Source: Dendrobium chrysotoxum
Taxonomy: Eukaryota; Streptophyta; Magnoliopsida; Asparagales; Orchidaceae
Direction: 5' to 3'
NCBI GenBank assembly: GCA_019925795.1
Contig: CM034314.1
Span: 36,511,774 to 36,575,773, forward strand
Length of the DNA: 64,000 bases
Positions within the stretch are counted from its first letter, which is position 1. Every line of letters begins with the position of its first letter. Positions 54,335-64,000 of the stretch are shown in pieces. The position numbers and the translations under genes are program-made. A model generated the notes under the pieces. It was given only the letters and a program-made list of their open reading frames with translations. It did no database searches and was not told the origin of the DNA.

Positions 54335-54385
54335 TGTTTTTACTAGACATTTGCAACAGGATGTACCCTGATTTATGCTTTTTGT
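54335..54385 (+). mobile_element. 51-bp relic of an RTE reverse transcriptase
   Basis: tactagacatttgcaacagg and atgtaccctgatttatgctt match the RTE A RT segment around 40,952-41,001 (tcactagacatttgcaagag, atgtaccttggtgtatgctt). In protein terms FTRHLQQDVP corresponds to LTRHLQEDVP next to the FADD motif. No more of the element is visible on either side. Confidence 0.75.
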
Positions 54386-56009
54386 TCAGCAGAGTTTCTC
54401 TCAAAGAGTAACTCTGCAGAGAAACTCATCAATAGCTATTCAAACATATATCCTTCTTCATCCAGTTTATAAATATACTCCTGCTGAAAACAGCGCTTGG
54501 AGAAAAAAAAAAATCAGAAATTCCTCACAATTATTCACCTGTCTTAAACATCCTCTCCACGAGACTGGCTATGTGCACCATCCAAACTCGTCAATCCTTC
54601 ACCCATCATTCTTTCCCTGTTCTGAGCCTGTCTCTCCACAGCAACCATATACAAGCCTGTAATTCTAAATTCAATAGCCTAATAATAATAATAATAATAC
54701 ACAAACTGCAACACATATGCTGAGAACAACAATTCACCTATTGCGCTACCAAATGCGCAGAGCCAGAGAATCCTCTGCGACCATTTTTCCCCAACTAGTC
54801 CTCTCGTCACCATTTTTATGGCACTCACTCGTCACGAATTCAAGACAAAATTAAAAATTTTCTTGTAAGAGCTGAAAATCATGGAAGAAGAATATAATCA
54901 AACCCCCCGAATGCGAAGGGAAACGATAATACAAAAAAAATCAACCTCGCAAAAAAAGCCGCTAAACTAAACAGTTTTGACCGGTTACCAGCGTTTGCAA
55001 GCGTCCCCCCCGCAGTAGTATTTGGAACAGAAAAAACGAATCAGAAGTCCCACCAGGAAGTCGAGACGAGGGTTTCAGGAGCTGCGGAAGCTTCCGAGCA
55101 TTCTATGATTTAAGCGGCTTGGGGGCCAAATCTAGCGGTGCGAACTTGATAATGCGCTAACGAGACGAGATTCAATTCATTTGCTCTCAAGCCAATTTAT
55201 TTAAATAATATTTTTATAAAATATATTTAAAATATGAGAAAAGGATCAAAATGATTTACTCTTTATGAGGGATCAAAATAGTCCACAATTATTTTGAGGA
55301 ACCAATTTGGTCCCTCGACTCCTCCAAATTAGACTTTTTATCAAGCCGTCAATTTAAAACAAAAAAGTGAGACGAGCGCGAGGGTATTATCAGAATAAGC
55401 AAAAAATATTTTAAAAGATTGTCTTGCATCCCAAAGCAACATATTAACAAATCCTCAAGGTGCAGCCAAACCGTTCTTCGACCTCAGCAACCCAGCAACC
55501 TAGCCCAGGGGTGAATCCACCGCAACGCAAATTAGTGTCCTGTAGCGCAGAGCAGCAACCCATAGCATAGCAACCTCCGCTACGGCCACGACCAAGTGTC
55601 TCGCATCACGTCGCGTCAATCTCGCAATCCTGCAGCCTTGATCACGTCTTGCAACATCGATCGCATCGATCCGTGCCCTGTAAATCTCATGGCAGAATAA
55701 ATCCTCTGTTTCTCTCTTTTTGTGGTTAATATATCGAGCAGGTCGACAAGACCAATCCAACGAGCCCATGATAGTCGAATTCTGATATCAATAAGACATT
55801 CGATTGTCCAGTAAACGGTCTACGATCAAGGGGATCGATATCGGTTGTCCATTCAAACTACTCCTAACATGTCCATAATCATCTAGTTATTACTAGCAAT
55901 ACACTCTAAAAAAACTATAAATTGACCCCTCATTTCTTATGGAAGGGGGACCTAAGAAAGAAGTGAAGGAAAAGAATTCTATTGCCACCAGACTCCTCCT
56001 CAACCACCA
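54386..56009. other. Unassigned DNA, partly more GC-balanced
   Basis: Contains a (TAA)n run at about 54,681-54,698. A sequence of the type ggaccaaattggtccctc / gatcaaaat lies at about 55,240-55,330 and looks like a decayed repeat. CG-richer stretches at about 54,740-55,160 and 55,440-55,760 could be a promoter or exon, but I found no supported gene. The frames at 54,375-54,662 (+) and 55,500-55,769 (-) show no recognisable protein. Confidence 0.3.
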
Positions 56010-56660
56010 CCAAACTTTAGTCCGGCAATCAATTGTCGCCAGACTTCCGCCCTGCTATCGACAAACATCGAATTTCTGCCCAACCACTAATTGATGCCAG
56101 ATTTCTGCCAGCCACCAACTGACGCCAGATTTCTTTTCGGCCACCAACTGACACTGGATTTCTCCATGGCCCACCAACTGACACAAAATTTTTACATCTG
56201 TTACCATATAATAGTCTTTACGACCTCCGTCACTTGTCGACTACAGTCTTTCCGACCACTATCACCCACTAAACAATGGTCCTTTCGACCGCCGTCATCC
56301 GAAGACGATCTTTCTGACCTCAGTCGCCCACCGATTATGGTCCTGCCGACCAAACTAACATATCAATACTGATTCTTCCAATTTCTACCGTGTAATACAT
56401 TCTATATGATATATATTTGTTACATCAAGCCAAGGTCTTCCTTCCAATGAAGGACCTCATTTGTAATCAACTACAAATACTAGTGGATTCGTTCAAACTG
56501 AGCTAGGCCCCGTGGTTTTTCTCCTTTTTAGGGTTTTCCACGTAAAAAACTCTGGTGTCTCTTATAAACGCTAAACCCTCTCTTTTTATCTGATTATGTG
56601 CTGAATTTTTGTACAAAGCTAAAACATTAAACTTTATACTTCCATGAATATTCCAGGATG
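56010..56660 (+). repeat. Short tandem arrays followed by a copia-LTR-like end
   Basis: The first array (about 56,050-56,195) has a unit of about 35 bp built on ccaccaactgacgccagattt. The second (about 56,215-56,350) has a unit of about 44 bp built on tttccgacc..cgtca..cc. After these, about 56,500-56,600 has ggccccgtggtttttctcc, cacgtaaaaaactctggtgt and similar text that resembles the R/U5 part of Ty1/copia LTRs. A TG...CA pair and primer site were not found. Confidence 0.45.
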
Positions 56661-56752
56661 CAACAGTGATAAATCTTGGATTTACTAAATCCTATAGTTC
56701 GATAGATTTATGAGATTTGGCCAAAGAAGTGCGCAAAAGGGAGAAAGCTACC

Positions 56753-56872
56753 TTCACAGCGAGCGAGCTCCCATCGCTACTTCAGATCAAAATGTCATAA
56801 CTTCCATTCCAATTGGAAGGGAACATCGTCGAAGGAGCGAACTCGAACAACAACAAAGGAGTTGAAGAAGCT
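56753..56872. repeat. Second copy of a 120-bp block found inside the hAT element at 23,165
   Basis: ttcacagcgagcgagctccc starts both copies (23,165 and 56,753), and gaagggaac, cgtcgaaggagcgaa-type and gaa..gttgaagaa-type words follow in order. No hAT ends surround this copy. Confidence 0.8.
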
Positions 56873-59834
56873 ACTAAAGTGATTAGTAAGATAATTAATA
56901 ATATAATTTATAGTTAAAACCAACTAAATAATACTTAAATAATTAATTAAATTATAATTAGGATTATTAGTTAAATAATGAGTCATTTCAAAATAATTAG
57001 TAGGATTAAATAAAACTTTTAAACAGCTTGGGAGCAAGCCAAATCTATAGCTTTGTTTGTTTCTTTTTCTAATAGGTGATTATATATATTTGACACTCAA
57101 ATTTAATTATTTATAAAATTAATATTCATATTGCTTTTTGAATCATTAAACTCGTGTATTTGCATATGTCATGACAAAATCATTAGGAATTTGATAAGCG
57201 AAAAAATTCAGGTTATGTTTATTGTGAATTTTGATATTTGGGTTAGAATTTAAAAATAGAATGTAAGAGAGTTAGCTTTATAAATAATTAAATTTTAAGT
57301 ATTATGTATGTAATTGTCCTTTTGTCTGCATGCAACCTAAAATAAAAGCAATAAAAGAATGGATATTGTAATCTAATTTTCATTTGGATGATATTTAAAA
57401 TATAATAACTATATTCATTTTCTATAATATTCATTACATTTATTATATATAAATATTTTAATATCTTCTATTTTATCTAAAATTTTATATTAAATTATTC
57501 AGTAACTTAATTTATTTGTAAATTAAAATCATGTAATTTTATGTCATCTACATATAATAATAGAAAATTTTGACTTTCCATCATGCCTCATAATAGAGGA
57601 AATTAGAAAATTATGTATGTTGTTTGTTTTCTTGAAAAAATATATCTAAACATTTATATCATAACAAAAAACCCCCGCTTTTGACCATGGATGTTCGAAC
57701 AAGATTCTAGTAAGATTGAGTCCATGTTCAAGCTTTGCAAAGCTTGAACTCCACTCAACCAATGCTCCAATGAGATTTGAATATGGTTTAAACATGAATC
57801 GAACAAAATTTTAGCTAGGTTCGAACATGGGTTGACATAAGTTTTAATAAGGCTTGATCATGGTTCAATGATAGTTAGAACATGAATTATAGCACAACGG
57901 CACATAAGGTTAATATATGAGAGTGATTGCAATACCAATAATAGATTACAAGAGATATAATACAATAGACATATCATAACATAATGCAATTTAAGATATA
58001 TAACATAACATACCTAATATAATTTAATAATATAATTCAAGAGCAATAGCACATTTATAACACAATGGATATAAATTTAGATGTCCTATAAATTGGGTTA
58101 ATGAACATAAAGAAATAATGTTTACATAATAATAATAATAATAAATGACCTATAAAACTATATTATTGTGAAATAAATATGCACTTCAATAGCTCATACA
58201 TAATTGAATACGTTTAGGAGTTGCTTTATTAATATTTTTCAAATATTCAAATGGATTACCTTACTGTAAACATGAGGACCACCTTTGTTGTGGCCTTCCT
58301 CCACTAAGAGAGAGATTAGGCATAGAAAAGTTCATGTATACTTCAAATAAATATGATTGCTCAAACAACATAGAAAAGTACTTATAGAACATACTCATAA
58401 TTACTTAAAAGATCTGTAATAAGGTGGAGCAAGGTTTAGAGTCATACAATATCATAGACTTTTTAGGAAGTAAAATCTCACATATAATCCAATAAACTTT
58501 ATTCTGATTCATTGGAAAATATATGAATTATATATTTGCCTATGATATTGGTAACTTCTCATCCCCTCTAATGATGTACATGACTCCCATAATAGGCCAC
58601 CGAAGGAATCGTATTTTTACCCCTTGTGAAAGATGGAGGCTACTAGTTAGTAATAATGATCAAATGGTTCATCCAACATAATTATATCAAATCTATAATT
58701 GTTAGAGTCATTTCATATATGCTATCTATTAAAAAAAATAAAAGCATTAATATGCTACAAAAATATGCATTGAAGTTAGAATAAAGAACATCTAAGTTTT
58801 CATACTTCCCAAAACATAAGATGTTATCACTTTACTATCTAACTAAATTGTTGGAGCATTCAACTATGATAACCACACATTTTTCTTGCACACTCTTATC
58901 TCATTCTTTGTTAACTATTCTTGGCATCTAAGACTTAAAGAAGCACAATTACTTCTCATCATTCGAGTGAGGAGGATTAGTGGCACATGAATCCATAGGT
59001 TTGTCTCTTTTCCCTAATTATGAAATTTCCAATCAAATATCTATACTTTTCATGCCTTCCCTTAAAATTTACTAATATTACATGAATTCTTTATATAATT
59101 ATAATAGATGTATTGACTTTATTTGGCTTCTTAGCTTTCTATTATGTAGGTACAATGGAAAGGGACTGATGTAATATATCCACCACCACCTCTTGTTCCA
59201 CCTACTCCTATACCTCATCCCGAACCATTTTTACATATGGTTCAGTTAGTAATAGGCTCTGCCTCACTTCATCTTTGTCCTCTAAACATACAAAACTTAG
59301 AACAAGAGCAGTGAAAGCATCCCTTTTTGCTCCAACATTATTTGGTTATTCACCAATCTAATATGCAACTCCTTTACTCTTCTACAATGAAAAAAAGCTA
59401 CTTAAACCCTTCATAAGAAGTCATCGCCTAATTTATAGGTGGTTGTGCTTTCATTACCTCTCTCACTTTCTCCTTAAGAAAATAAGCTTTTCACTTTCCT
59501 TTTTATAACTCTAGTTAAGATACATTGAGAAGAAGTATGAAGAATTAACTTATAAAGTCCTCCTCACCATCTTTGTGTACCAAAATATGATGAAAAACCA
59601 CTTGTATGTAATAAGTTAGGAGTTGCAGATATACAACATAAATAAATTTGATTTGCTTAATTTGAGTTAATGAAAGACATTTCTCTATCCATTCACAAAT
59701 GTAAGAAATCATTGTTCTTGAGCACTTTGTTACCCAACACTATGTTTGTGAAGGTTAATGAGGGAACCATCTATAAGGAAATAAAGCCTAAGCTTCCATA
59801 CCATTGGTATCATGGTGCACTCCATGAATGTATT

Positions 59835-59838
<4 letters not shown>
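56873..59838. other. AT-rich intergenic DNA
   Basis: Very AT-rich, with no open frame longer than background. A region at 57,680-57,890 has several gttcgaacatgg / catggtt-type words similar to those at 60,060-60,660. A proline-rich phrase near 59,175-59,225 (PPPPLVPPTPIPHPEP on plus) is isolated. No element ends found. Confidence 0.4.

Positions 59839-59892
<54 letters not shown>
59839..59892. repeat. Compound microsatellite (AC)14(AT)13
   Basis: Uninterrupted AC repeat passing directly into an AT repeat. The two short frames crossing it on opposite strands are products of the repeat. Confidence 0.97.
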
Positions 59893-60059
59893 GCAATGCT
59901 TATCCCCATAAAGCTATTCTCAGATAGTTTACTATTTCTATCCATCTTATATAACACCTCAGATGGGAGTTCTCAAGACTATAACCTAATGAACAAAACA
60001 AATACAAATATCAATATACATATAAAATAACTAAAATGTGTAAAATAAAACACAATGAT

Positions 60060-60660
60060 AGATACATGATTAAACTATCTCCAATCATCTATGAAACATG
60101 ATCAAACCATTATGAAATCATGATTGAACAAACTTCAATCATCATTCTAATAATCTTCATTCATGTTGGAACCATCCTCAACCATGATCAAGCTATGATC
60201 AAACCATAGTCAAACCATGTTCATTCATCATTCAAATAATCTTCAAATGATGATCATACCATGATGGAACCATCTTCAATCATCATGTGAACAATCTTCA
60301 ACTTATTAAATAACCATATTAAACCATCTTAAATCATCATTCAAATAATCTATGATTGTCATTTAACCATATTTGAACCACCATCGCACCATAATTGTTA
60401 TACATCATATAATGATTGAATCATGATTGAAACATAATCAAATTATCTTCGAACCATTATCTCTCATCATAAAGAGCTTTGAACATGGTTTGAAGATGTG
60501 TTGAGAATGGCTTGATTGTGGTTGAAAGATCGTATGAATGATAATCAAAGATAGTTCAATCATGGTAAGATCATCATTCAAATATTGTTCAAATACATTT
60601 TAAATATTATTTAATCATGATTTAAAGATTAAGGTAGTTCAAAGATGGTTTTAATAACTT
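60060..60660. repeat. Degenerate repeat field with a change of orientation
   Basis: From 60,060 to about 60,470 the words aaccatcttcaatcatcat and atgatcaaaccat recur every 30-50 bp in diverged form. From about 60,475 to 60,660 the complementary words (gaacatggtttgaagatg, tggttgaaagat) appear. The field thus reads as many imperfect units on one strand and then on the other. Confidence 0.65.
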
Positions 60661-60939
60661 TGTATCATATAATATAGTCTTCTAGCATTCTAAGTACAAA
60701 GTAGAATGTGAACGCCATGATCAATTTGAAATAACCAAATAGATAACATTGCTAACCTTTATATATGATGAATGGAGGGCGCCTATCTCTATGAACTCAT
60801 CATTACCGCAACACACTGTGGAGAAAATTTTACAGTTGGTTCAGTTTGCCACATGATTTACTTTAAATATTTCTTTTCTTAAAATTTGCATAGATTAACA
60901 TTATACTATCCTAAAGAATAGTCTAATATTTCACTATCA
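60661..60939. other. AT-rich spacer
   Basis: Nothing recognised. Confidence 0.4.
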
Positions 60940-61260
60940 ATTTGAAAAGATAAACTCTCAATTTATTTCATAATCAAATGCATCATAAGAAATATTCAAT
61001 TAATCTCAAAGGATAAAAAGAATATTCACTTATCATTTTGATTAAGAAAATAAATCAATATATTTTTTTTTATAGTCAAATAAAATATTCATTTCATCTC
61101 GAAGGATAAAGAGATATTCGCTTATTATTTAGATCATGAAATAAAACCAATGTATTTATTTTTATAATCAAACAAAATAAGGAATATGCAATTCATCCCT
61201 AAGGATAAAAGGAGTATTCACTTATCATTTTGATTATGAAATTAAACCAATGTTTAAAGC
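60940..61260. repeat. Three tandem units of 93-99 bp
   Basis: Units are marked by atattcaattaatctcaaag (60,992), atattcatttcatctcgaag (61,085) and atatgcaattcatccctaag (61,184). Each is followed by gataaa..tattc.cttat.attt.gat.a.gaaa.aaa.caatgt. Confidence 0.85.
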
Positions 61261-62020
61261 TAGGTTTGTGTCCACATATTTTTCCCTTACCTTAGAAAAG
61301 AACTAAATAGGGTTTATATTAATTCTGGGTTTTATGCTTCCTATAAGGGTAAGCCCCTATAGTTAATTATAACTTTGAAGTGAATACTCTTGATTAAAGT
61401 GAAGGATAAAGATTTTCAAATTCATATAGATTTAAAGAAAGGCTTGGGCTATCAAAAGTTTAATATTCAGGATTTAGATTGTAAATCCTTAATTTGTAAA
61501 TCCTTAATTTGGATTTAAAATTTAGATTTGGACTTTAGATTTTAGATTTTTGGAATGATAAAGCAGAAAGAATATGCGTAGACTGAGGGGTGTATATAAT
61601 CTAGACTTATACTTACCTAGAGTGAGTTGCCAGCTAACAATCCTAATCATAATCAATCACTATATGAATATAGGATTAGATGGCTCTACCTTAGGAATCA
61701 AGGAATTACAATTTAAAAAACTTTAATTAGGACTTTACAATATTTTCATAATCATGCAATAAAATGATGCTTGAATAATAATATATAAATAAAAAGCTTT
61801 TATTCATTGATAATTTCTCAAATTACAATCTAGGGTCTATTAAAAAGTAAAGGTGGCCAAGCTTTACCAATAATAAGCCTTAATTTTAATTTTTTTTATA
61901 ATGTAGATTTAAATAAGATTATTTATTTTTGTCTTTAATCTTCTAGCTTTTGGATTTTTTATAGAATTCTAAAAGATAATAATCTTCAAAGGGAAAACAA
62001 CTATTTTCTTTGGAACTTAT
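61261..62020. other. AT-rich DNA, flank of the copia element
   Basis: No gene. The last five bases (cttat, 62,016-62,020) would be the left target duplication of the copia element if its LTR starts at 62,021. Confidence 0.4.
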
Positions 62021-63676
62021 TGTTGCAAATCTGGTTTTGATGATGACAAACATGTTTCCAGTGTGTTTTGCTTGGCTAATCTGTTTCAGGCACAAAAGAC
62101 CGCGAGCTACTCAAGCCAACTCAAGATCGGGTCCAAGTGTGTCAAATGTATGATTTTTTCTTTTATTGAGTCAATTGTAATGTAACTGATTCCCTAGCTA
62201 AGTAACCTTGCACACACACACTCAGGGAGAGAGATTGAGTGAATTAGAGTTTCTGTTAAAATTTTATTTAGATCGTCCTGGACGATAGTAGCATCATCCT
62301 GGACGATCCAGTTAAAACAGAAACCCTAATTAGGGCGACTAAGTTAAGAGGGTCTGATTAAGCAGATCGTCCTGGACGATCATTGGATCGTACGGGACGA
62401 TATTCTCAAATCAGAAATTCCCAGCCGCCAGATTAAGTTAGGCAAGTTTTATTTTAAGTATTTTGGTCTGATCGTCCCGGACGATACGTGTATCGTCCTG
62501 GACAATGCACTACAATCATGCCTAAATTAGTCTGGTAATTAAGGAAAGCAATTAATGTTTAATTGATACGATCACATCGTCTTGGAGATCGCAGGATCGT
62601 CCCAGACGATCGTGATCGTCTTGTGCATTTCAGCTGTACGACCCGAACTGTATTCAGGACGATTTTGGGCCTTTTTGAACTAATCGTACAAGACGATGTC
62701 CAAATTGTCCTGGACGATCAAGTCATTTTTTGGTCGTCCAGCACAGATTTCTCTGGACGACCCGAACTGTCTTCTGGACGATTTTCCTCAATTTGCACTA
62801 ATCGTCCCGGACGATCGTAGTATCGTACGGGACGATAGGAACAACTTTTTCTACTGATCGTCCAGAAGAGCCTAATCGTCCAGACTGAATCAGCTGAATT
62901 TGAACTGATCGTACAGGACGATCTTCAGATCGTCCTGGACGATATTGGCCGACCAGTTGAGATTTAGGGCAAATTTTAAGCCCTCCTTTAAAAGAACTTT
63001 TTCTAATTTTTGGAAAAATCTTTTGCTACATTCCTTCCCTGAGAAACCCTAGAGAGAAGAGAGAGTTGGGAGAGAGAGAAGAGATCTTGTGAGGGGGAGT
63101 TAGTGAGGGATTCACTAAGGTTGCTCCAAGCACGGATCAGAGTCGTCTTCTCCACTCGTCGTCTGTCGTCTAGTCGGTGTTCTTCGTGGGAGGATCGTTC
63201 GCAAGAAGATCCGGGGTTCTCTGCCCGCTTCAGGTGGAAGCAAAAGGAGTTCGAAAGTTCTCTGTCTGCTTCAGGAGGAAGCGAAAGGAGGTCAAGTTCT
63301 CTGCCTCACCGTGTGGTGAAAAGGAGGTGCTTTGTACAGGCTTCTCCGCCTTGCTGTGGGAGCAAAAGGAGAGTCACTTTTGTTTAGTGCAATACCCGGA
63401 GGGGAGGCTCCGGGGAGTGGACGTAGGTCAAGTTGACCGAACCACTATAAAATCTGGTTTGCTTTTCTGATTCAGTTTTGCACTTTACTTTTCAATATAA
63501 ACTGCTTGGGTGAATATCGTTGGTTGATCTTTTCGTTATTGTTTACTTGTTTCCGCTGCTAAGTATCAAAAAGATTTTTGTTGTTATCGTGAAATTTTTA
63601 AATAACCAATTCACCCCCCCTCTTGGTTAGCCTCGGGACTAGTTCAGTAGGGCTTAATATCCCTTTCGAACTTTCA
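62021..63676 (+). repeat. 5' LTR of a Ty1/copia element, 1.66 kb
   Basis: Starts tgttgcaaatctggttttga, a typical plant copia LTR start, and ends gaactttca two bases before a tRNA-Met-type primer site, giving TG...CA ends. It carries the dyad array at 62,272-62,943. A GA-rich leader (about 63,052-63,100) follows, then a region with gcttcaggtggaagcaaaag-like repeats (63,228-63,370). The R/U5-like text ggtcaagttgaccgaaccac is at about 63,427-63,446. The plus-strand frames at 62,563, 63,103 and 63,177 fall within it and are not genes. The right LTR lies beyond the window. Confidence 0.88.
62272..62943. repeat. Array of seven paired 15-bp palindromes in the copia LTR
   Basis: Fourteen versions of atcgtcctggacgat (variants cc, tac or tt at the centre) start at 62272/62293, 62366/62387, 62471/62492, 62576/62596, 62683/62704, 62801/62822 and 62908/62929. 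Within a pair the starts are 21 bp apart (once 20). Pairs repeat every 94-118 bp, mostly 105-107. Half-sites such as ggacgat and tcgtcc lie between some pairs. This is a 105-bp tandem repeat whose paired dyads are much better conserved than the DNA between them. Confidence 0.93.
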
Positions 63677-63678
63677 AG

Positions 63679-63690
63679 TGGTATCAGAGC
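63679..63690 (+). promoter_or_regulatory. Primer binding site (tRNA-Met type) of the copia element
   Basis: tggtatcagagc, two bases after the LTR end; primes minus-strand DNA synthesis. Confidence 0.92.
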
Positions 63691-63731
63691 GGGATTCAAA
63701 ATTTCTGTTTAAAAACTTTTGAATTTGATCC

Positions 63732-64000
63732 ATGGCTAACTGTAACAATCGTAATACTGCTGAAGGTTATTCTATAACTAGACCACCGTTGTTTGATAAC
63801 ATTCCATTTGATTTTTGGAAAACACGCATGTCTACTTTTCTTCAGTCTATTGATTATCGCATGTGGATGTTAGTTAAGGACGGATACGAACCACCTTTTC
63901 AAATGGTTAACAATGTGAAAACTGAATTACCGTTTGCTGATTGGACGTTTGATGATCGTGATTTAGTACAGTTGAATGCAAAATGTTTAAACTGTTTCTT
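63732..64000 (+). CDS. Ty1/copia Gag-Pol polyprotein, N-terminal part (runs off the window)
   Basis: Open from the ATG at 63,732 to the window edge (89 codons, no stop). The first residues MANCNNRNTAEGYSITRPPL, then FDNIPFDFWKTRMSTFLQSI and DYRMWMLVKDGYEPP, follow the plant copia gag N-terminus (family form RPPLFDG.NY..WK.RM..FI.S.D...W..V..GY..P). In intact elements this leads into the capsid, a zinc knuckle, protease, integrase and RT/RNase H. The start is the first ATG after the LTR and primer site, 42 nt past the latter. Unlike every other gag here it shows no lesion in the visible part, so the element may be young. The lineage within copia cannot be fixed from this piece. Confidence 0.88.
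   Translation, partial: MANCNNRNTAEGYSITRPPLFDNIPFDFWKTRMSTFLQSIDYRMWMLVKDGYEPPFQMVNNVKTELPFADWTFDDRDLVQLNAKCLNCF

Noticed and set aside
55500..55769. Minus-strand 89-codon frame as a gene
   Set aside because: Arginine-rich, no motif, and the CG-richer composition alone explains an open frame here.
59670..60030. Frames over the AC/AT microsatellite on both strands
   Set aside because: They consist of repeat-encoded THTHTH, IYIYIY or VCVCVC runs; chance frames.
62272..62943. CRISPR-like array
   Set aside because: The short spaced repeats are paired dyads in a plant LTR with partly repeated spacers. No cas genes, and the host is a eukaryote.
62563..63470. Three open frames within the copia LTR
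   Set aside because: They overlap each other and the palindrome array and lie wholly within the non-coding LTR.

Overview
This window looks like plant (flowering-plant-type) nuclear DNA from a gene-poor region. It is very AT-rich, long open frames are rare, and nearly every recognisable protein fragment belongs to a plant transposable element: Ty3/gypsy of TAT and Athila type, Ty1/copia, LINEs of the L1 type carrying RNase H, LINEs of the RTE type, hAT DNA transposons, and Tourist-like MITEs. I see no bacterial, organellar or viral gene set, no CRISPR array, and no rRNA or tRNA gene. I cannot name the species.

Layout. 1-7,990: AT-rich non-coding DNA with degenerate repeats and one strong inverted repeat. 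7,990-18,560: a heavily decayed TAT-type gypsy element on the minus strand (gag, protease, RT, RNase H, integrase). It is split by a full-length L1-type LINE (LINE A, 9,392-15,782, plus strand) bounded by a 14-bp target-site duplication (TSD). 18,560-24,345: probable gypsy LTR and leader, then the only stretch that may hold host gene sequence (a short terminal exon on the minus strand at 20,921-20,979), two small MITEs and a 1.3-kb hAT derivative with a perfect 8-bp TSD.

24,346-47,837 is a nest of elements. A copia element is represented by its gag at 33,218-33,785 and its integrase/RT at 42,885-44,925. An Athila-type element (33,786-42,884) sits inside it. The Athila element has a 790-bp hAT in its 5' LTR and an RTE LINE in its RT domain, the latter with an 18-bp TSD. 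Another L1-type LINE on the minus strand (LINE B, about 25,144-32,671) was itself hit by an RTE fragment (25,626-26,185) and by a gag-only LTR element (26,362-28,698, with perfect 5-bp TSD). A second internally deleted LTR element lies at 45,028-46,778.

47,838-51,391: a complete but inactivated hAT element with imperfect 17-bp inverted ends, a perfect 8-bp TSD and an intron-containing transposase pseudogene. 51,400-62,020: mostly unidentified AT-rich DNA with scattered repeat fragments, a microsatellite and tandem arrays. 62,021-64,000: the 5' LTR, primer site and start of gag of a comparatively intact copia element. It runs off the window, and its LTR contains a striking ordered array of paired palindromes.

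No set of genes here forms a pathway. The genes work together only as mobile-element machinery: LINE ORF1 and ORF2 joined by an overlapping TAATG stop/start, LTR elements with primer sites and polypurine tracts, and non-autonomous elements that would need enzymes supplied from elsewhere. Apart from the copia gag at the right edge and one long RTE frame, all coding regions are broken.
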